Both the position numbers and the translations under genes were made by a program. 64,000 bases of DNA from JAABVD01 sp965204545 (GTDB lineage Bacteria > Verrucomicrobiota > Verrucomicrobiia > Opitutales > UBA2995), in NCBI GenBank assembly GCA_965204545.1, contig CBDBFA010000003.1, positions 1,116,001 through 1,180,000 on the forward strand. Reading direction: 5' to 3'. Of the stretch, positions 1 to 8,170 are shown one piece after another (the stretch's first letter is position 1; each line of letters starts with the position of its first letter). The notes beneath the pieces are model-generated. The model saw nothing but the letters and a program-made list of their open reading frames with translations. It had not been told where the DNA came from and searched no databases.

Positions 1-383
1 CCGAGCAAAGGCGCCATGGCAGCGCGATACGTCACCACTTCTCCTTTAGCGACGAAATCGAAAGATTTCTCCTCGGGGAAGTAGCGGGGGTGTTGCAAAG
101 ATAACCTCAACCCGGATATGGCCTTTTCTTCCACCAGGGTCAGTTTACCATCACGGCCGACTCGGCCCACCACCTTTCCCGGCGTTTTTTCATCAACCAA
201 GCTGACTTTTGTCCCGGGCTCGGCATAAATGACAATGCGTGCTTCACCGTGTTCGCGGAAGGAAAAATAGCCGAGAATGGCGTCCCTTTGCCAAATGGAA
301 AGGGCCAGCACGACCAGCATGCTGAAAAAAATGGCCCTTTTTTCCCGGCGTTTTTTCGGATCCTTAAAATGGGTTTCATCCAT
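1..383 (-). CDS. Partial membrane-anchored hypothetical protein, cut by the left edge
   Basis: The reading frame runs from an ATG at 383 off the left end of the window, giving 127 N-terminal residues. It starts with a charged cytoplasmic stretch (MDETHFKDPKKRREKR), followed by one hydrophobic segment at about residues 18-33. The rest resembles a beta-rich PEGA-like fold (IVIYAEPGTKVSLVDE, then a GRVGRDGKLTL stretch). That suggests a type II membrane protein with a periplasmic domain. The family assignment is only an impression, because the C-terminal part is missing. It is divergent from the Nif3-like gene at 525. Confidence 0.6.
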   Translation of the reverse strand, partial: MDETHFKDPKKRREKRAIFFSMLVVLALSIWQRDAILGYFSFREHGEARIVIYAEPGTKVSLVDEKTPGKVVGRVGRDGKLTLVEEKAISGLRLSLQHPRYFPEEKSFDFVAKGEVVTYRAAMAPLL

Positions 384-524
384 GGCTTTCCTGTGGGACG
401 AGAAATTTTCCGACTTATCGACATTGACGCATTGAATTCAAAAATTCAAGGATTCCCTCCGCACCCGGGCCGACCGGTAGGGGGTTCCGATTGACATGCC
501 CCCAAGGATAAAAAAGCTCGGTCC

Positions 525-1280
525 GTGGTACCGCTCCAAGACATTGCCCGTTACTGCAACCGGAGGCTCAGGCTTGCGGAAATCGAGGATTTCCCCGGGG
601 CCGCCAATGGTCTGCAGTTTGAAAACAACGGCCAAGTGACGCGGATCGGGGCGGCGGTCGACGCCGGAATGGAACCATTCGGCAAAGCGGCTCGGGCCGG
701 AGTAGACTTCCTACTGGTTCACCATGGCATGTTTTGGGGCACATCCTACCCGGTTTCCGGGATCCTGTATCGAAAATACCGGTTTCTGATGGAACACAAC
801 CTGGCCGTATTCAGCGCTCATCTTCCGTTGGATTGCCACGATGAACTGGGGAACAATGCCTGCCTCATGAAAAACCTGAACCTGAAGGCCAAGGGGAAAT
901 TCCTGGAATTCAAGGGAAACCGCATCGGTTTCCTGGCTGAAGGAGGTATTTCCCGAACCGAACTGAAATCGCGCTTGGCAAAAGAATTCCCAGGTGGGGT
1001 AACCTCGATCGAATGCGGTTCGGAGAATCCCGAAACCATAGCAGTGGTCACCGGAAGCGGGGCGGAGGCGGTAGCGGAACTGGAAAAAGCAGGCGCGGAC
1101 ACTCTGGTCACCGGAGAAGTCCGGCAGCACACCTACAACCAGGCTCAGGAAGCCGGTGTAAACCTCTACTTGTGCGGCCACTACGCAACCGAAACCTATG
1201 GTGTCAAAGCCCTCGCCACAGAGTTGGCCGACAAATTTTCCCTGCCTTGGGAGTATATCTCGACCGCTTGTCCCTTGTAG
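525..1280 (+). CDS. Nif3-like dinuclear metal-centre protein (DUF34/YbgI family)
   Basis: 251 aa, the usual length for the short bacterial form of the Nif3/YbgI/DUF34 family. Metal-ligand motifs are visible at both ends: VDFLLVHHGMFWG at about residues 59-71 (the family's HHxxFW) and LCGHYATETYGV near residue 220 (the H...E pair). The family forms hexameric rings with a dinuclear metal site. Its biochemical role is unsettled, and the old label 'GTP cyclohydrolase 1 type 2 homolog' should not be read as an activity. The start is GTG at 525; no in-frame ATG lies close upstream. The gene converges with aroQ, and a short palindrome at 1284-1322 separates them. Confidence 0.9.
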   Translation: MVPLQDIARYCNRRLRLAEIEDFPGAANGLQFENNGQVTRIGAAVDAGMEPFGKAARAGVDFLLVHHGMFWGTSYPVSGILYRKYRFLMEHNLAVFSAHLPLDCHDELGNNACLMKNLNLKAKGKFLEFKGNRIGFLAEGGISRTELKSRLAKEFPGGVTSIECGSENPETIAVVTGSGAEAVAELEKAGADTLVTGEVRQHTYNQAQEAGVNLYLCGHYATETYGVKALATELADKFSLPWEYISTACPL

Positions 1281-1283
1281 AGG

Positions 1284-1322
1284 CTAACCCGCATGCCTCA
1301 CTACCGTGGGAACGCGGGTTAG
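1284..1322. repeat. Miniature copy of the CCCGCAT palindromic element; possible bidirectional terminator
   Basis: A 31-bp core at 1288-1318 begins CCCGCATGCCTCACTACC and ends in GCGGG, flanked by CTAA on the left and TTAG on the right, so the whole unit folds as a hairpin. The ends match the termini and arm sequence of the four large elements (14939, 24489, 39267, 51633). It lies between the convergent ends of the Nif3-like gene and aroQ, where a hairpin could end transcription from both sides. That role is inferred; there is no clear T-tract. Confidence 0.6.
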
Positions 1323-1337
1323 GGCCAGCGGAGGGCT

Positions 1338-1766
1338 CTATTGTGCCAATTGCTGCAAAGCGTAGGAATAGCCGTTGAAGCCCAGGCCGGTTATGACCCC
1401 CTCGCACACCGGAGCGGTAAAGGAATGCTTTCGAAATTCTTCCCGGCCGTATATGTTGGATATGTGTACCTCAATGACGCGCAAGCCCGATGCGGACACG
1501 GCGTCCCGCAACGCCACGCTGGTATGGGTGTAAGCGGCTCCATTCAGGATAACTCCGTCAATGCCGTTGTCAGCCAATTGACCGAACAAACCGACAAGGG
1601 CCCCCTCGTGGTTGGACTGGAAAAACTGCAGGGATACTCCCATGCGGGTCGCTTCGCTTTCCAGACGGGATTTCAAATCGTCTAGGGAAAAGGATCCGTA
1701 AATTTCAGGTTCCCTTTGCCCGAGTCGGTCCAGGTTGGGTCCGTTTATGACGGCAATGGATTTCAT
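1338..1766 (-). CDS. aroQ: 3-dehydroquinate dehydratase, type II
   Basis: Dehydrates 3-dehydroquinate to 3-dehydroshikimate in the cytosolic shikimate pathway. The 142-aa product from the ATG at 1766 has the usual type II length. Motifs in order: NGPNLDRLGQREPEIYG, with the catalytic Tyr of the flexible lid; FFQSNHEG; LNGAAYTHTSVALRDA; and VIEVHISN followed by YGREEF with the catalytic His. An upstream in-frame start at 1820 would add 18 residues without family similarity, so the start before KSIAVINGPN is preferred. Shikimate kinase is also in the window (24706) but in a different transcription unit. Confidence 0.95.
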   Translation of the reverse strand: MKSIAVINGPNLDRLGQREPEIYGSFSLDDLKSRLESEATRMGVSLQFFQSNHEGALVGLFGQLADNGIDGVILNGAAYTHTSVALRDAVSASGLRVIEVHISNIYGREEFRKHSFTAPVCEGVITGLGFNGYSYALQQLAQ

Positions 1767-1847
1767 TTTGGTTGGGGAAACTGAGATATTAGGGAGCCGA
1801 GGGGCCGGGATGCAAGGCAAAGGAATCTGGATTGGCCGGCTGGATGG

Positions 1848-2378
1848 TTACGGGATATAGTGATCCAGGTGGCCGCTGAAGAGGGCGATGAGGGCGATCA
1901 AGTTCAGGGTGAGGCTGGTAGCCAAGGCGGCGGCCAGATCGTCGGCAACAACTCCGACCCCGCCGGGAAGGTTCTGGAGCTTTCGCAGGCCCAGGGGTTT
2001 CAAAACGTCGTAGAACCGGAAGAAAGCGAAACCCAGGAGCATGACCAGCCATCCCATTCCCGAATGCAAGAGGTCCTGCATTCCCAGGAAACAAAACGGA
2101 ATGGCCACAAATTCATCGAGGACTATCCGGGGGGGATCGCGCCTTTGCAGTCGAAACTCCGCTTCCCAGCACAGCTGGATGGCCAGGTAAGCGGAAAACA
2201 AGGCAAACAGCAAAGTAGCCATGAAATTGAGGTTCAAATAAGCGACGGCAAACCAGATCAGGCCGGCAAACGATCCCAAAGTTCCCGGCGCCGGAGTCCA
2301 CTTTCCCACCGGGCCCAGGGTGGCGGCATTGAGGACTACCGAATCGGACAAAAGCCTGACCCAAAGATGCTTCCTCAT
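1848..2378 (-). CDS. pgpA: Phosphatidylglycerophosphatase A
   Basis: Inner-membrane phosphatase that converts phosphatidylglycerol phosphate to phosphatidylglycerol. 176 aa, family-typical. Diagnostic PgpA blocks are all present: GKWTPAPGTLGS near residue 26, IVLDEFVAIP near 86, and FRFYDVLKPLGLRKLQNLPG followed by GVGVVADDLAAA. Four hydrophobic segments fit the family topology. The start codon overlaps the pgsA stop as ATGA, so the gene is translationally coupled to the enzyme that makes its substrate. Together the two genes form a complete two-step route to phosphatidylglycerol. Confidence 0.94.
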   Translation of the reverse strand: MRKHLWVRLLSDSVVLNAATLGPVGKWTPAPGTLGSFAGLIWFAVAYLNLNFMATLLFALFSAYLAIQLCWEAEFRLQRRDPPRIVLDEFVAIPFCFLGMQDLLHSGMGWLVMLLGFAFFRFYDVLKPLGLRKLQNLPGGVGVVADDLAAALATSLTLNLIALIALFSGHLDHYIP

Positions 2379-2986
2379 GAACGATCCGGGGTTGAAGATC
2401 CCCCAAAATAAAGATCCCCGTACTTGATCATGTAATAGGAACCCGAATACACCGTCATCACTGTAGCCACGGAAAATAAGCCCAACCCCACGTAGGAACT
2501 GGTGGAGACAAGCCAGTCGAGGTGGTAATCGGTGAAGGGAAGCCAGTCGAATTCAACGGCCCGGGCCAATATGAGCGCTCCGATGGAAACGATCTGAAAA
2601 AGGGTTTTGATTTTCCCTGCCCTTTCTGCCGGCAACACCGTATTCTTTGCCGCCGCGACCATGCGCAAACCCGTTATCAAAAATTCGCGGCTGAGGATGA
2701 ACAAAACCATGATCATCATCCAGTCGGGCAATAGACCCACGGTCAAAAAGGTAATGAATAATCCCACCGTGAGAATCTTATCGGTCAAGGCGTCCATGAG
2801 TTGTCCGAATACGGAAATCATGTCCCTGTCCCGGGCAATTTTCCCATCCAGCCAATCGGTCAAACCGGCCATTACGAAAACCACGAAGGCAAGGCTGTTG
2901 GAGAAGGGAAACCTCCAATAAAGCAGGGCCGCTATCAAAAAAAGAAAGGGCACCCGGGATAAGGTTAATAAATTTGGCAAGTTCAT
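2375..2986 (-). CDS. pgsA: CDP-diacylglycerol-glycerol-3-phosphate 3-phosphatidyltransferase
   Basis: Makes phosphatidylglycerol phosphate from CDP-diacylglycerol and glycerol-3-phosphate in the inner membrane. The CDP-alcohol phosphatidyltransferase signature DG-x2-AR-x8-G-x3-D-x3-D is complete in DGKIARDRDMISVFGQLMDA plus LTD. The protein starts as the family does (MNLPNLLTLSRVPFLFL) if the ATG at 2986 is used, giving 203 aa. An upstream in-frame start at 3127 would overlap coaD on the other strand and add an unrelated 47-residue leader, so it is rejected. It is first in a two-gene operon with pgpA. Confidence 0.93.
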   Translation of the reverse strand: MNLPNLLTLSRVPFLFLIAALLYWRFPFSNSLAFVVFVMAGLTDWLDGKIARDRDMISVFGQLMDALTDKILTVGLFITFLTVGLLPDWMMIMVLFILSREFLITGLRMVAAAKNTVLPAERAGKIKTLFQIVSIGALILARAVEFDWLPFTDYHLDWLVSTSSYVGLGLFSVATVMTVYSGSYYMIKYGDLYFGGSSTPDRS

Positions 2987-3120
2987 GAGTTGGGCTGCCG
3001 GCGGGTTTCCATCTGAATGAGAATGTCGACATGTTTTCCAATGTTGCCTTGAACTGGCAATATTCAAAGTTGCGAAACCGCCAACCTGCGGCAAAATGAA
3101 CCCCTTTTCAAGATTCCCCC

Positions 3121-3609
3121 ATGACAACCGCTCTCTATCCCGGCACCTTTGATCCCGTAACCCTGGGCCACCTCGATGTCTTTCATCGAGCCACCCGCTT
3201 GTTCGACAAAGTAGTCATCGCGGTAGCGCGAAACGAAGAGAAAGCTCCCGCCTTCGACGCCGCTTTGCGGGTGGAACTCATTCGGGAGAACCTGGCCGGA
3301 TCGCCCAAGGCAGAGGTGAAAGCTTTCGACGGCCTCCTCGTGGATTTCGCCAGGGAAATCGGCGCCGTGGCGCTCATCCGGGGGCTGCGCGCCATTTCCG
3401 ACTTCGAGTACGAACTGCAGATGGCCCAGATGAACCGAAACCTGGATGAAACCATTGAGACCATCTTTCTCATGCCCAATGAAGCCTACACCTTCCTCAG
3501 TTCACACCTGATCAAACAGGTAGCGGAATTCGGGGGCGATATTTCCAAGTTTGTCCCTGAAAACGTCTATGCCACCCTGCGGGACAGGTTCCCGAAATTG
3601 AGGCATTGA
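3121..3609 (+). CDS. coaD: Phosphopantetheine adenylyltransferase
   Basis: Catalyses the penultimate step of coenzyme A synthesis, adenylating 4'-phosphopantetheine to dephospho-CoA. 162 aa, exact family length. The nucleotidyltransferase signature YPGTFDPVTLGHLDV at residues 6-20 contains the TxxH-type motif. IRGLRAISDFEYELQMAQMN near residue 88 and YTFLSSHLIKQVAEFGGDI near residue 125 are CoaD-specific blocks. It is divergent from pgsA, about 135 bp away, and is followed 49 bp later by an MFS exporter. Confidence 0.96.
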   Translation: MTTALYPGTFDPVTLGHLDVFHRATRLFDKVVIAVARNEEKAPAFDAALRVELIRENLAGSPKAEVKAFDGLLVDFAREIGAVALIRGLRAISDFEYELQMAQMNRNLDETIETIFLMPNEAYTFLSSHLIKQVAEFGGDISKFVPENVYATLRDRFPKLRH

Positions 3610-3658
3610 GCTGATAACCGGATGCGGCGGCAGCTTCTTCCGGCCACATTATCCCCTT

Positions 3659-4981
3659 ATGCCCACTTCGCCTTCCCTCCGAAAAAACCTGGGTGTAGTT
3701 CTGCTCACCTTGTTCCTGGACCTGGTAGGGTTTTCTATCATTTTCCCCCTTTTCCCGGGAATGCTGGACTATTACTTCGAGGCCAGCGGACAATCGGGAA
3801 TCCTGGGATGGGCTGTTCCATGGCTGGATGGACTCACGGGAGGAGGGCACTACACCGCGGTCCTCTTTGGAGGGATTCTGGGAAGTCTCTACTCCTGCAC
3901 CCAGTTTATTTTTGCTCCCATCTGGGGCCGGCGCTCCGACCGGATGGGAAGGAAACCGGTTCTCCGGCTCACATTGCTGGGAACAGCGGTCAGCTACCTG
4001 ATATGGGGGTTGAGCGGATGTTTTGAACTACTACTGCTGGGCCGGCTGCTGGGGGGGATCATGGCAGGGAACATCTCAGTGGCCACCGCCTCCGTGGCCG
4101 ACATTACCAGCAAGCGAAACCGGTCGAAGGGGATGGCTCTGGTCGGGGCGGTTTTTGGATTGGGTTTTATCGTGGGGCCGGTCTTGGGAGCCATGCTTTC
4201 CAAAATTAATCTCCTGGATCTGGCCCCCGGTCTGGCACGTATTGGCATAAACCCCTTTTCCGCGCCCGCTCTTCTGGCTCTTGTCCTCTCTCTGGTAAAT
4301 TTTTGTTGGTTTCAATTGCGTTTCGAAGAATCCCTGACCGAAAAAAACCGGCATCGATCCTCCAACACGGGGGCGTGGGCTTCTCTGGTGGCGCTGTTCC
4401 GGGTCGATCACCCCGGGATTCGTCGAGTCAACGGTGTGTTCCTGATCTTTATTGCGGCCTTCAGCGGCATGGAATTTACCCTGACCTTTCTGGCAGCGGA
4501 GCGGTTTCACTATACCCCGGCCCAAAACGGGTTTATCTTCCTCTACGTCGGGTTTTTTCTGGTCCTGATTCAAGGGACGCTGGTGGGCCGATTATCGGCA
4601 AAATTCGGAGAGAAACGCATGGCCCTTTACGGTCTGGGGTGCGGGGTCATAGCCTTTCTGCTACTGAGCCATTCCGAAACCCTCCCGCTGTTTTACGCCT
4701 CCCTGACCATGATGGCCTTGGCTGGGGGACTGGTCAATCCAAGCCTGACAAGTCTGGTGTCGTTGTATTCCGGAGAAGAAAAACAGGGGATCAACCTCGG
4801 CCTGTTCCGTTCGTCCGGTTCCTTCGCCCGGGCCATTGGACCCTTGCTGGCAGCGGCAGTCTATTGGTACTTCGGGGCAAAAGCGGCCTACCTGTTGGCG
4901 GGGATTGTTATTTTTGTACCCCTCTACCGGTGTCTCTTTCTTCCCCCTGTGGAAGGGGAAAAGGTCAAGGATCCGATTTGA
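3659..4981 (+). CDS. MFS transporter, TCR/Tet-like exporter
   Basis: 440 aa with about twelve hydrophobic segments, a standard MFS size. The N-terminus VVLLTLFLDLVGFSIIFPLF is the opening of the Tet/TCR-like group. The loop 2-3 signature appears as GRRSDRMGRKPVLRL, and GFIVGPVLGAML resembles antiporter motif C. This suggests a proton-driven exporter in the inner membrane; the substrate cannot be read from sequence. An unusual insertion of about 20 residues after TM1 (AVPWLDGLTGGGHY) forms a large first loop. Its 3' end overlaps the convergent RsmB-like gene by 17 bp. Confidence 0.88.
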   Translation: MPTSPSLRKNLGVVLLTLFLDLVGFSIIFPLFPGMLDYYFEASGQSGILGWAVPWLDGLTGGGHYTAVLFGGILGSLYSCTQFIFAPIWGRRSDRMGRKPVLRLTLLGTAVSYLIWGLSGCFELLLLGRLLGGIMAGNISVATASVADITSKRNRSKGMALVGAVFGLGFIVGPVLGAMLSKINLLDLAPGLARIGINPFSAPALLALVLSLVNFCWFQLRFEESLTEKNRHRSSNTGAWASLVALFRVDHPGIRRVNGVFLIFIAAFSGMEFTLTFLAAERFHYTPAQNGFIFLYVGFFLVLIQGTLVGRLSAKFGEKRMALYGLGCGVIAFLLLSHSETLPLFYASLTMMALAGGLVNPSLTSLVSLYSGEEKQGINLGLFRSSGSFARAIGPLLAAAVYWYFGAKAAYLLAGIVIFVPLYRCLFLPPVEGEKVKDPI

Positions 4982-6254
4982 TGCGTTGCAAGGCAAAGGC
5001 GCCGCAACCGTCGTGGCCACTTTCCCATGGGAGGGAGATAATCCGGCCTACTTCACGGAATCGATCGCCATGCCGGGCCAGGAAATGGGAGACAACTCCC
5101 GCGTTCTCCTCCACATCGATACTGCAGGTGCTGTAAATCAACCGTCCTTCCGGACCGACAAACCGGGCCGCAGCCCGAATCAACTTCTCCTGTAGCGCAA
5201 TGAGCCGGGCCAGGGAATTTTGCCCAATCCGGTATTTGGCATCGGGCCGGCGTTGAAAAACCCCTGAGTTGGAGCAGGGCACATCGAGGTATACGCAATC
5301 AAATTGTTTCCGAGGAAGGTCTTTCGCCTTCAAGTGCAAGACATCGGCCGGAATCTGCCGCTTTCGGATGCCCTTCACCCGGTAGCGGGCCAAGTTCTCC
5401 TTCATTCGTTCGAAGCGTGGTCCGGGCAGGTCCACCGAAACGAGCAGGCCACCCGTAGCCTCCATGCAATTCATCAAGTGGATGCTTTTCCCGCCCGGGG
5501 CGGCACACAGGTCGAGGACGCTCCTCACCCGCCCACCGGAGACCAAGGATGGGCCCAGCCGCGTGGAGGGATCCTGAATGTAGGCTCTTCCATCCCGGAG
5601 GAGATTTCCTGCGGAATTGCCTAAATCTCCCGAAACTTGATAAAAATCGGTCCAATCAGTCGGGATGAACGCCGGCGACAGCCCAGGAGAATTCCCCCAA
5701 ATGTGGCAGTAGATTTTGGGTATCCCCTGATTCCACTCGGTCCACTTCGCAGTTGCCTTTCGTCCGTAGCACAGTCCGTAACGGTGCAAAAGCCATTCGG
5801 GGTGACTATTCATCCGGGCCAGGGCCGGCAGGGACGTCCGAGCATCCGGCTCACGGGCCACCGCCTTGGGCAACTGTCGTAAAACCGCGTTGACAAAGGC
5901 CGATTCCGGGGCGCCCAGGAGGGTTTTGGCGCGCTCTACGGCATGGTGCACCACCTTGGGTTTCAAGGCGTCGTCCGACTGCAGCCATTCCCAGATGCTT
6001 ACTAGCAGGAGGGCTTGACAAAGGCGTTTGGGAGGGCGTTGAACCACCTCCGAGATGAGCGCTTTCAACCGGCCGAGATTGCGAACTACTCCGTAGGAAA
6101 GGAATTGGACCCGGGCCACCTGCCCCTCGGGCAAATGCCGATTGGCTCCGGAGAGAAGTTCATCGAGTTTCGGGAAAGACTTGAGAAAACGCTCAACAAC
6201 CTGTACGGATACCTGCCAAGACCGGGAGGGCAAACGTTCATCTAACTTTGACAT
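4965..6254 (-). CDS. RsmB/NOP2-family RNA cytosine-C5 methyltransferase
   Basis: S-adenosylmethionine-dependent m5C methyltransferase acting on rRNA in the cytosol. 429 aa, the length of RsmB. An N-terminal NusB-like helical domain covers about residues 1-140. The catalytic domain has DLCAAPGGKSIHLM (SAM binding) near residue 247, DVPCSNSGVFQRRPDAKYR (motif IV with its Cys) near residue 326, and YSTCSIDVEENAGVVSHFL (motif VI, catalytic Cys) near residue 380. RsmB methylates 16S C967 in E. coli; the same target is likely but not proven here. It overlaps the convergent MFS gene. Confidence 0.9.
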   Translation of the reverse strand: MSKLDERLPSRSWQVSVQVVERFLKSFPKLDELLSGANRHLPEGQVARVQFLSYGVVRNLGRLKALISEVVQRPPKRLCQALLLVSIWEWLQSDDALKPKVVHHAVERAKTLLGAPESAFVNAVLRQLPKAVAREPDARTSLPALARMNSHPEWLLHRYGLCYGRKATAKWTEWNQGIPKIYCHIWGNSPGLSPAFIPTDWTDFYQVSGDLGNSAGNLLRDGRAYIQDPSTRLGPSLVSGGRVRSVLDLCAAPGGKSIHLMNCMEATGGLLVSVDLPGPRFERMKENLARYRVKGIRKRQIPADVLHLKAKDLPRKQFDCVYLDVPCSNSGVFQRRPDAKYRIGQNSLARLIALQEKLIRAAARFVGPEGRLIYSTCSIDVEENAGVVSHFLARHGDRFREVGRIISLPWESGHDGCGAFALQRIKSDP

Positions 6255-6317
6255 TTAGCGGGAGGGTGTCGCACTATAGGTTTCAAATCCTGGCATATTC
6301 GTAAAATCCTTTCACTT

Positions 6318-8165
6318 ATGAACGAAGAGGCAGTTCAAGAACTGATCCAGCAAAGCCCAAAGCTTAAGCATGCGAAAGAAAAATTGCTTTCCATGCAACC
6401 GGGCTCCTACTGCATCCATCGCAGTTGGGGTTTTGGCCGAATCCAGGCTTACAGAGCTGAAGATAATCGGCTCATCATAGACTTCGAGGATAAAGAGGGA
6501 CACTCCATGGACCCCGCATTTTGCGTCAACACCTTGCAGGTATTGCCGGATACTCATATCCTGGCCCGCTCCAGGACGGAGCCGGATACGGTCAAGCACA
6601 TGATCGCCAAAAAACAGGCGGATATCATCTTCGAAATTCTGGCCCATCTGCCCGACCAGAGGGGCTCCGACCAGGAAATCAACAAAGTCCTGAAAATCCT
6701 GCTGGGCATGCCCAAGGCGAAAAGATGGTGGACGGCCGCTAAAAAACAAGTAGCCAAGGATTCGCGTATCGGAATGCCGGTTCGCAGGGCCGATCCCTAT
6801 TTTATTCGCGACGAACCAGTCAATCGAGAGGACGAAGTTTTCGATGCCTACTTTAAAACCAACTCCGCAGCGCGAAAACTGAAACTGGTGGAAGAATTGG
6901 TGGCCTCCGCCCGGACGAACTCAGCGGTCAAGGCGCATCTTTCCGAACTGATCGAGGACTTTTCGCGGTTCCTGGCGGAAACCCACCAGTTGGACCTGCT
7001 GGAAAAACTCCACGCCGCCTGGGTCAGAGATGAGGTCCTGACCCTGCTGGACCGGGAAACTGACGTCGAACCCTTGCCGGAACAGTTGGTGGCGGAGGCT
7101 CCCGCCCTGGATGCACTGGCTAACGAATTGCCCGGCCCCTATCAGGCCAAGCTCCTGGAATTGATTGAAACGACCCAACCCGAATCATGGACAAAGATCG
7201 TTCTGGACCTGTTCAAAAACAGCCGGGGTAAATTCACAACTGAGAGCATTAATTACCTGTATGAAAAAGCCCCCCGGCAAGAGATAAAGGAAATGCTCGA
7301 CCGCTGGTTGGTTGAACAGAAGCTCAAGGCCCCGGTCCTGATATGGACCATCAAAAACCGCAACTCCCGCAAATTTTCCAAGCTCCTCGCCGACCTCATC
7401 AACCCGCGGCTTTTTATGGCCGTTCTGTTCGCCATCGATTACGAGTCTCTACAATCCTCTGGGACCCGCCGAGTGCCGTTGGCGGACCTTTTATCGGAGG
7501 ACCGGGCCCTGATTGGCGACCTCATGGCCGAAGCCGACCCCGAAACGGCCCGGGACCTGGCTAATTCCCTGCTGATGAATCAGGGATTTGAGGAGTTGAC
7601 CAAAAAATCGATATTGGCCCGCATCATCAAACTCTTCCCCAACGTGCAAAGCCTGGTGGATAGCTCGGTGGAAACCCCGGAAGATAGCATCATATATGTT
7701 TCCCAGAACAGCTACGATGACCGCAAGAAGGAGTACGATGTCCTGGTGAAGGAAAAAATTCCGGAAAACAAGCTGGCTATCGCAGTGGCCCGGGAACACG
7801 GCGACCTGACCGAAAACGCTGAATTCAAAATGGCCCGGCAGGACCAATTCACCCTTCTAGCTCGCAAGACGCAATTGGAGCGCGAACTTTCTACGGCCAG
7901 GGTGACCGATTTCACCCAAGCTACCACCGACGTGGTGGGCATGGGAAGCACCGTGGAGTTGGTGGAAGGGCGCACCGGGAAATCGTCCACCTACCATATC
8001 CTGGGCGCTTGGGACAGCGACCCCCAGAATAATATCCTCTCCTATAAGACACCCCTTGCCCAACAACTCATCGGTCGGCCAGCCGACTCGGAGGTGGAAA
8101 TAGAAGTAGAGGGCCATTCTGAAAAATGGAACCTCAAATCCATTTCCCGCTACATTGACCGCTAG
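6318..8165 (+). CDS. greA: GreA-family transcript cleavage factor with a large N-terminal extension
   Basis: 615 aa, whereas classical GreA is about 158 aa. The last 150 residues (from about 465) are the GreA module: an antiparallel coiled coil with the tip motif GDLTENAEFK, whose Asp and Glu rescue backtracked RNA polymerase, then the FKBP-like C-terminal domain (VVGMGSTVELVEG ... PADSEVEIEV). The first 450 residues are mostly helical. They open with a short SH3/Tudor-like stretch (SYCIHRSWGFGRIQAY ... LIIDFEDKEGH) at about residues 32-75. Chlamydial GreA is also extended to about 700 residues, so this supports a PVC origin. It is followed 5 bp later by an ArsR-methyltransferase gene, probably in one transcript. 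Confidence 0.9.
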   Translation: MNEEAVQELIQQSPKLKHAKEKLLSMQPGSYCIHRSWGFGRIQAYRAEDNRLIIDFEDKEGHSMDPAFCVNTLQVLPDTHILARSRTEPDTVKHMIAKKQADIIFEILAHLPDQRGSDQEINKVLKILLGMPKAKRWWTAAKKQVAKDSRIGMPVRRADPYFIRDEPVNREDEVFDAYFKTNSAARKLKLVEELVASARTNSAVKAHLSELIEDFSRFLAETHQLDLLEKLHAAWVRDEVLTLLDRETDVEPLPEQLVAEAPALDALANELPGPYQAKLLELIETTQPESWTKIVLDLFKNSRGKFTTESINYLYEKAPRQEIKEMLDRWLVEQKLKAPVLIWTIKNRNSRKFSKLLADLINPRLFMAVLFAIDYESLQSSGTRRVPLADLLSEDRALIGDLMAEADPETARDLANSLLMNQGFEELTKKSILARIIKLFPNVQSLVDSSVETPEDSIIYVSQNSYDDRKKEYDVLVKEKIPENKLAIAVAREHGDLTENAEFKMARQDQFTLLARKTQLERELSTARVTDFTQATTDVVGMGSTVELVEGRTGKSSTYHILGAWDSDPQNNILSYKTPLAQQLIGRPADSEVEIEVEGHSEKWNLKSISRYIDR

Positions 8166-8170
8166 GTAAT

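Noticed and set aside
249..494. 81-codon plus-strand frame at the left edge
   Set aside because: It overlaps the clearly better minus-strand membrane protein, and its composition is that of a shadow frame.
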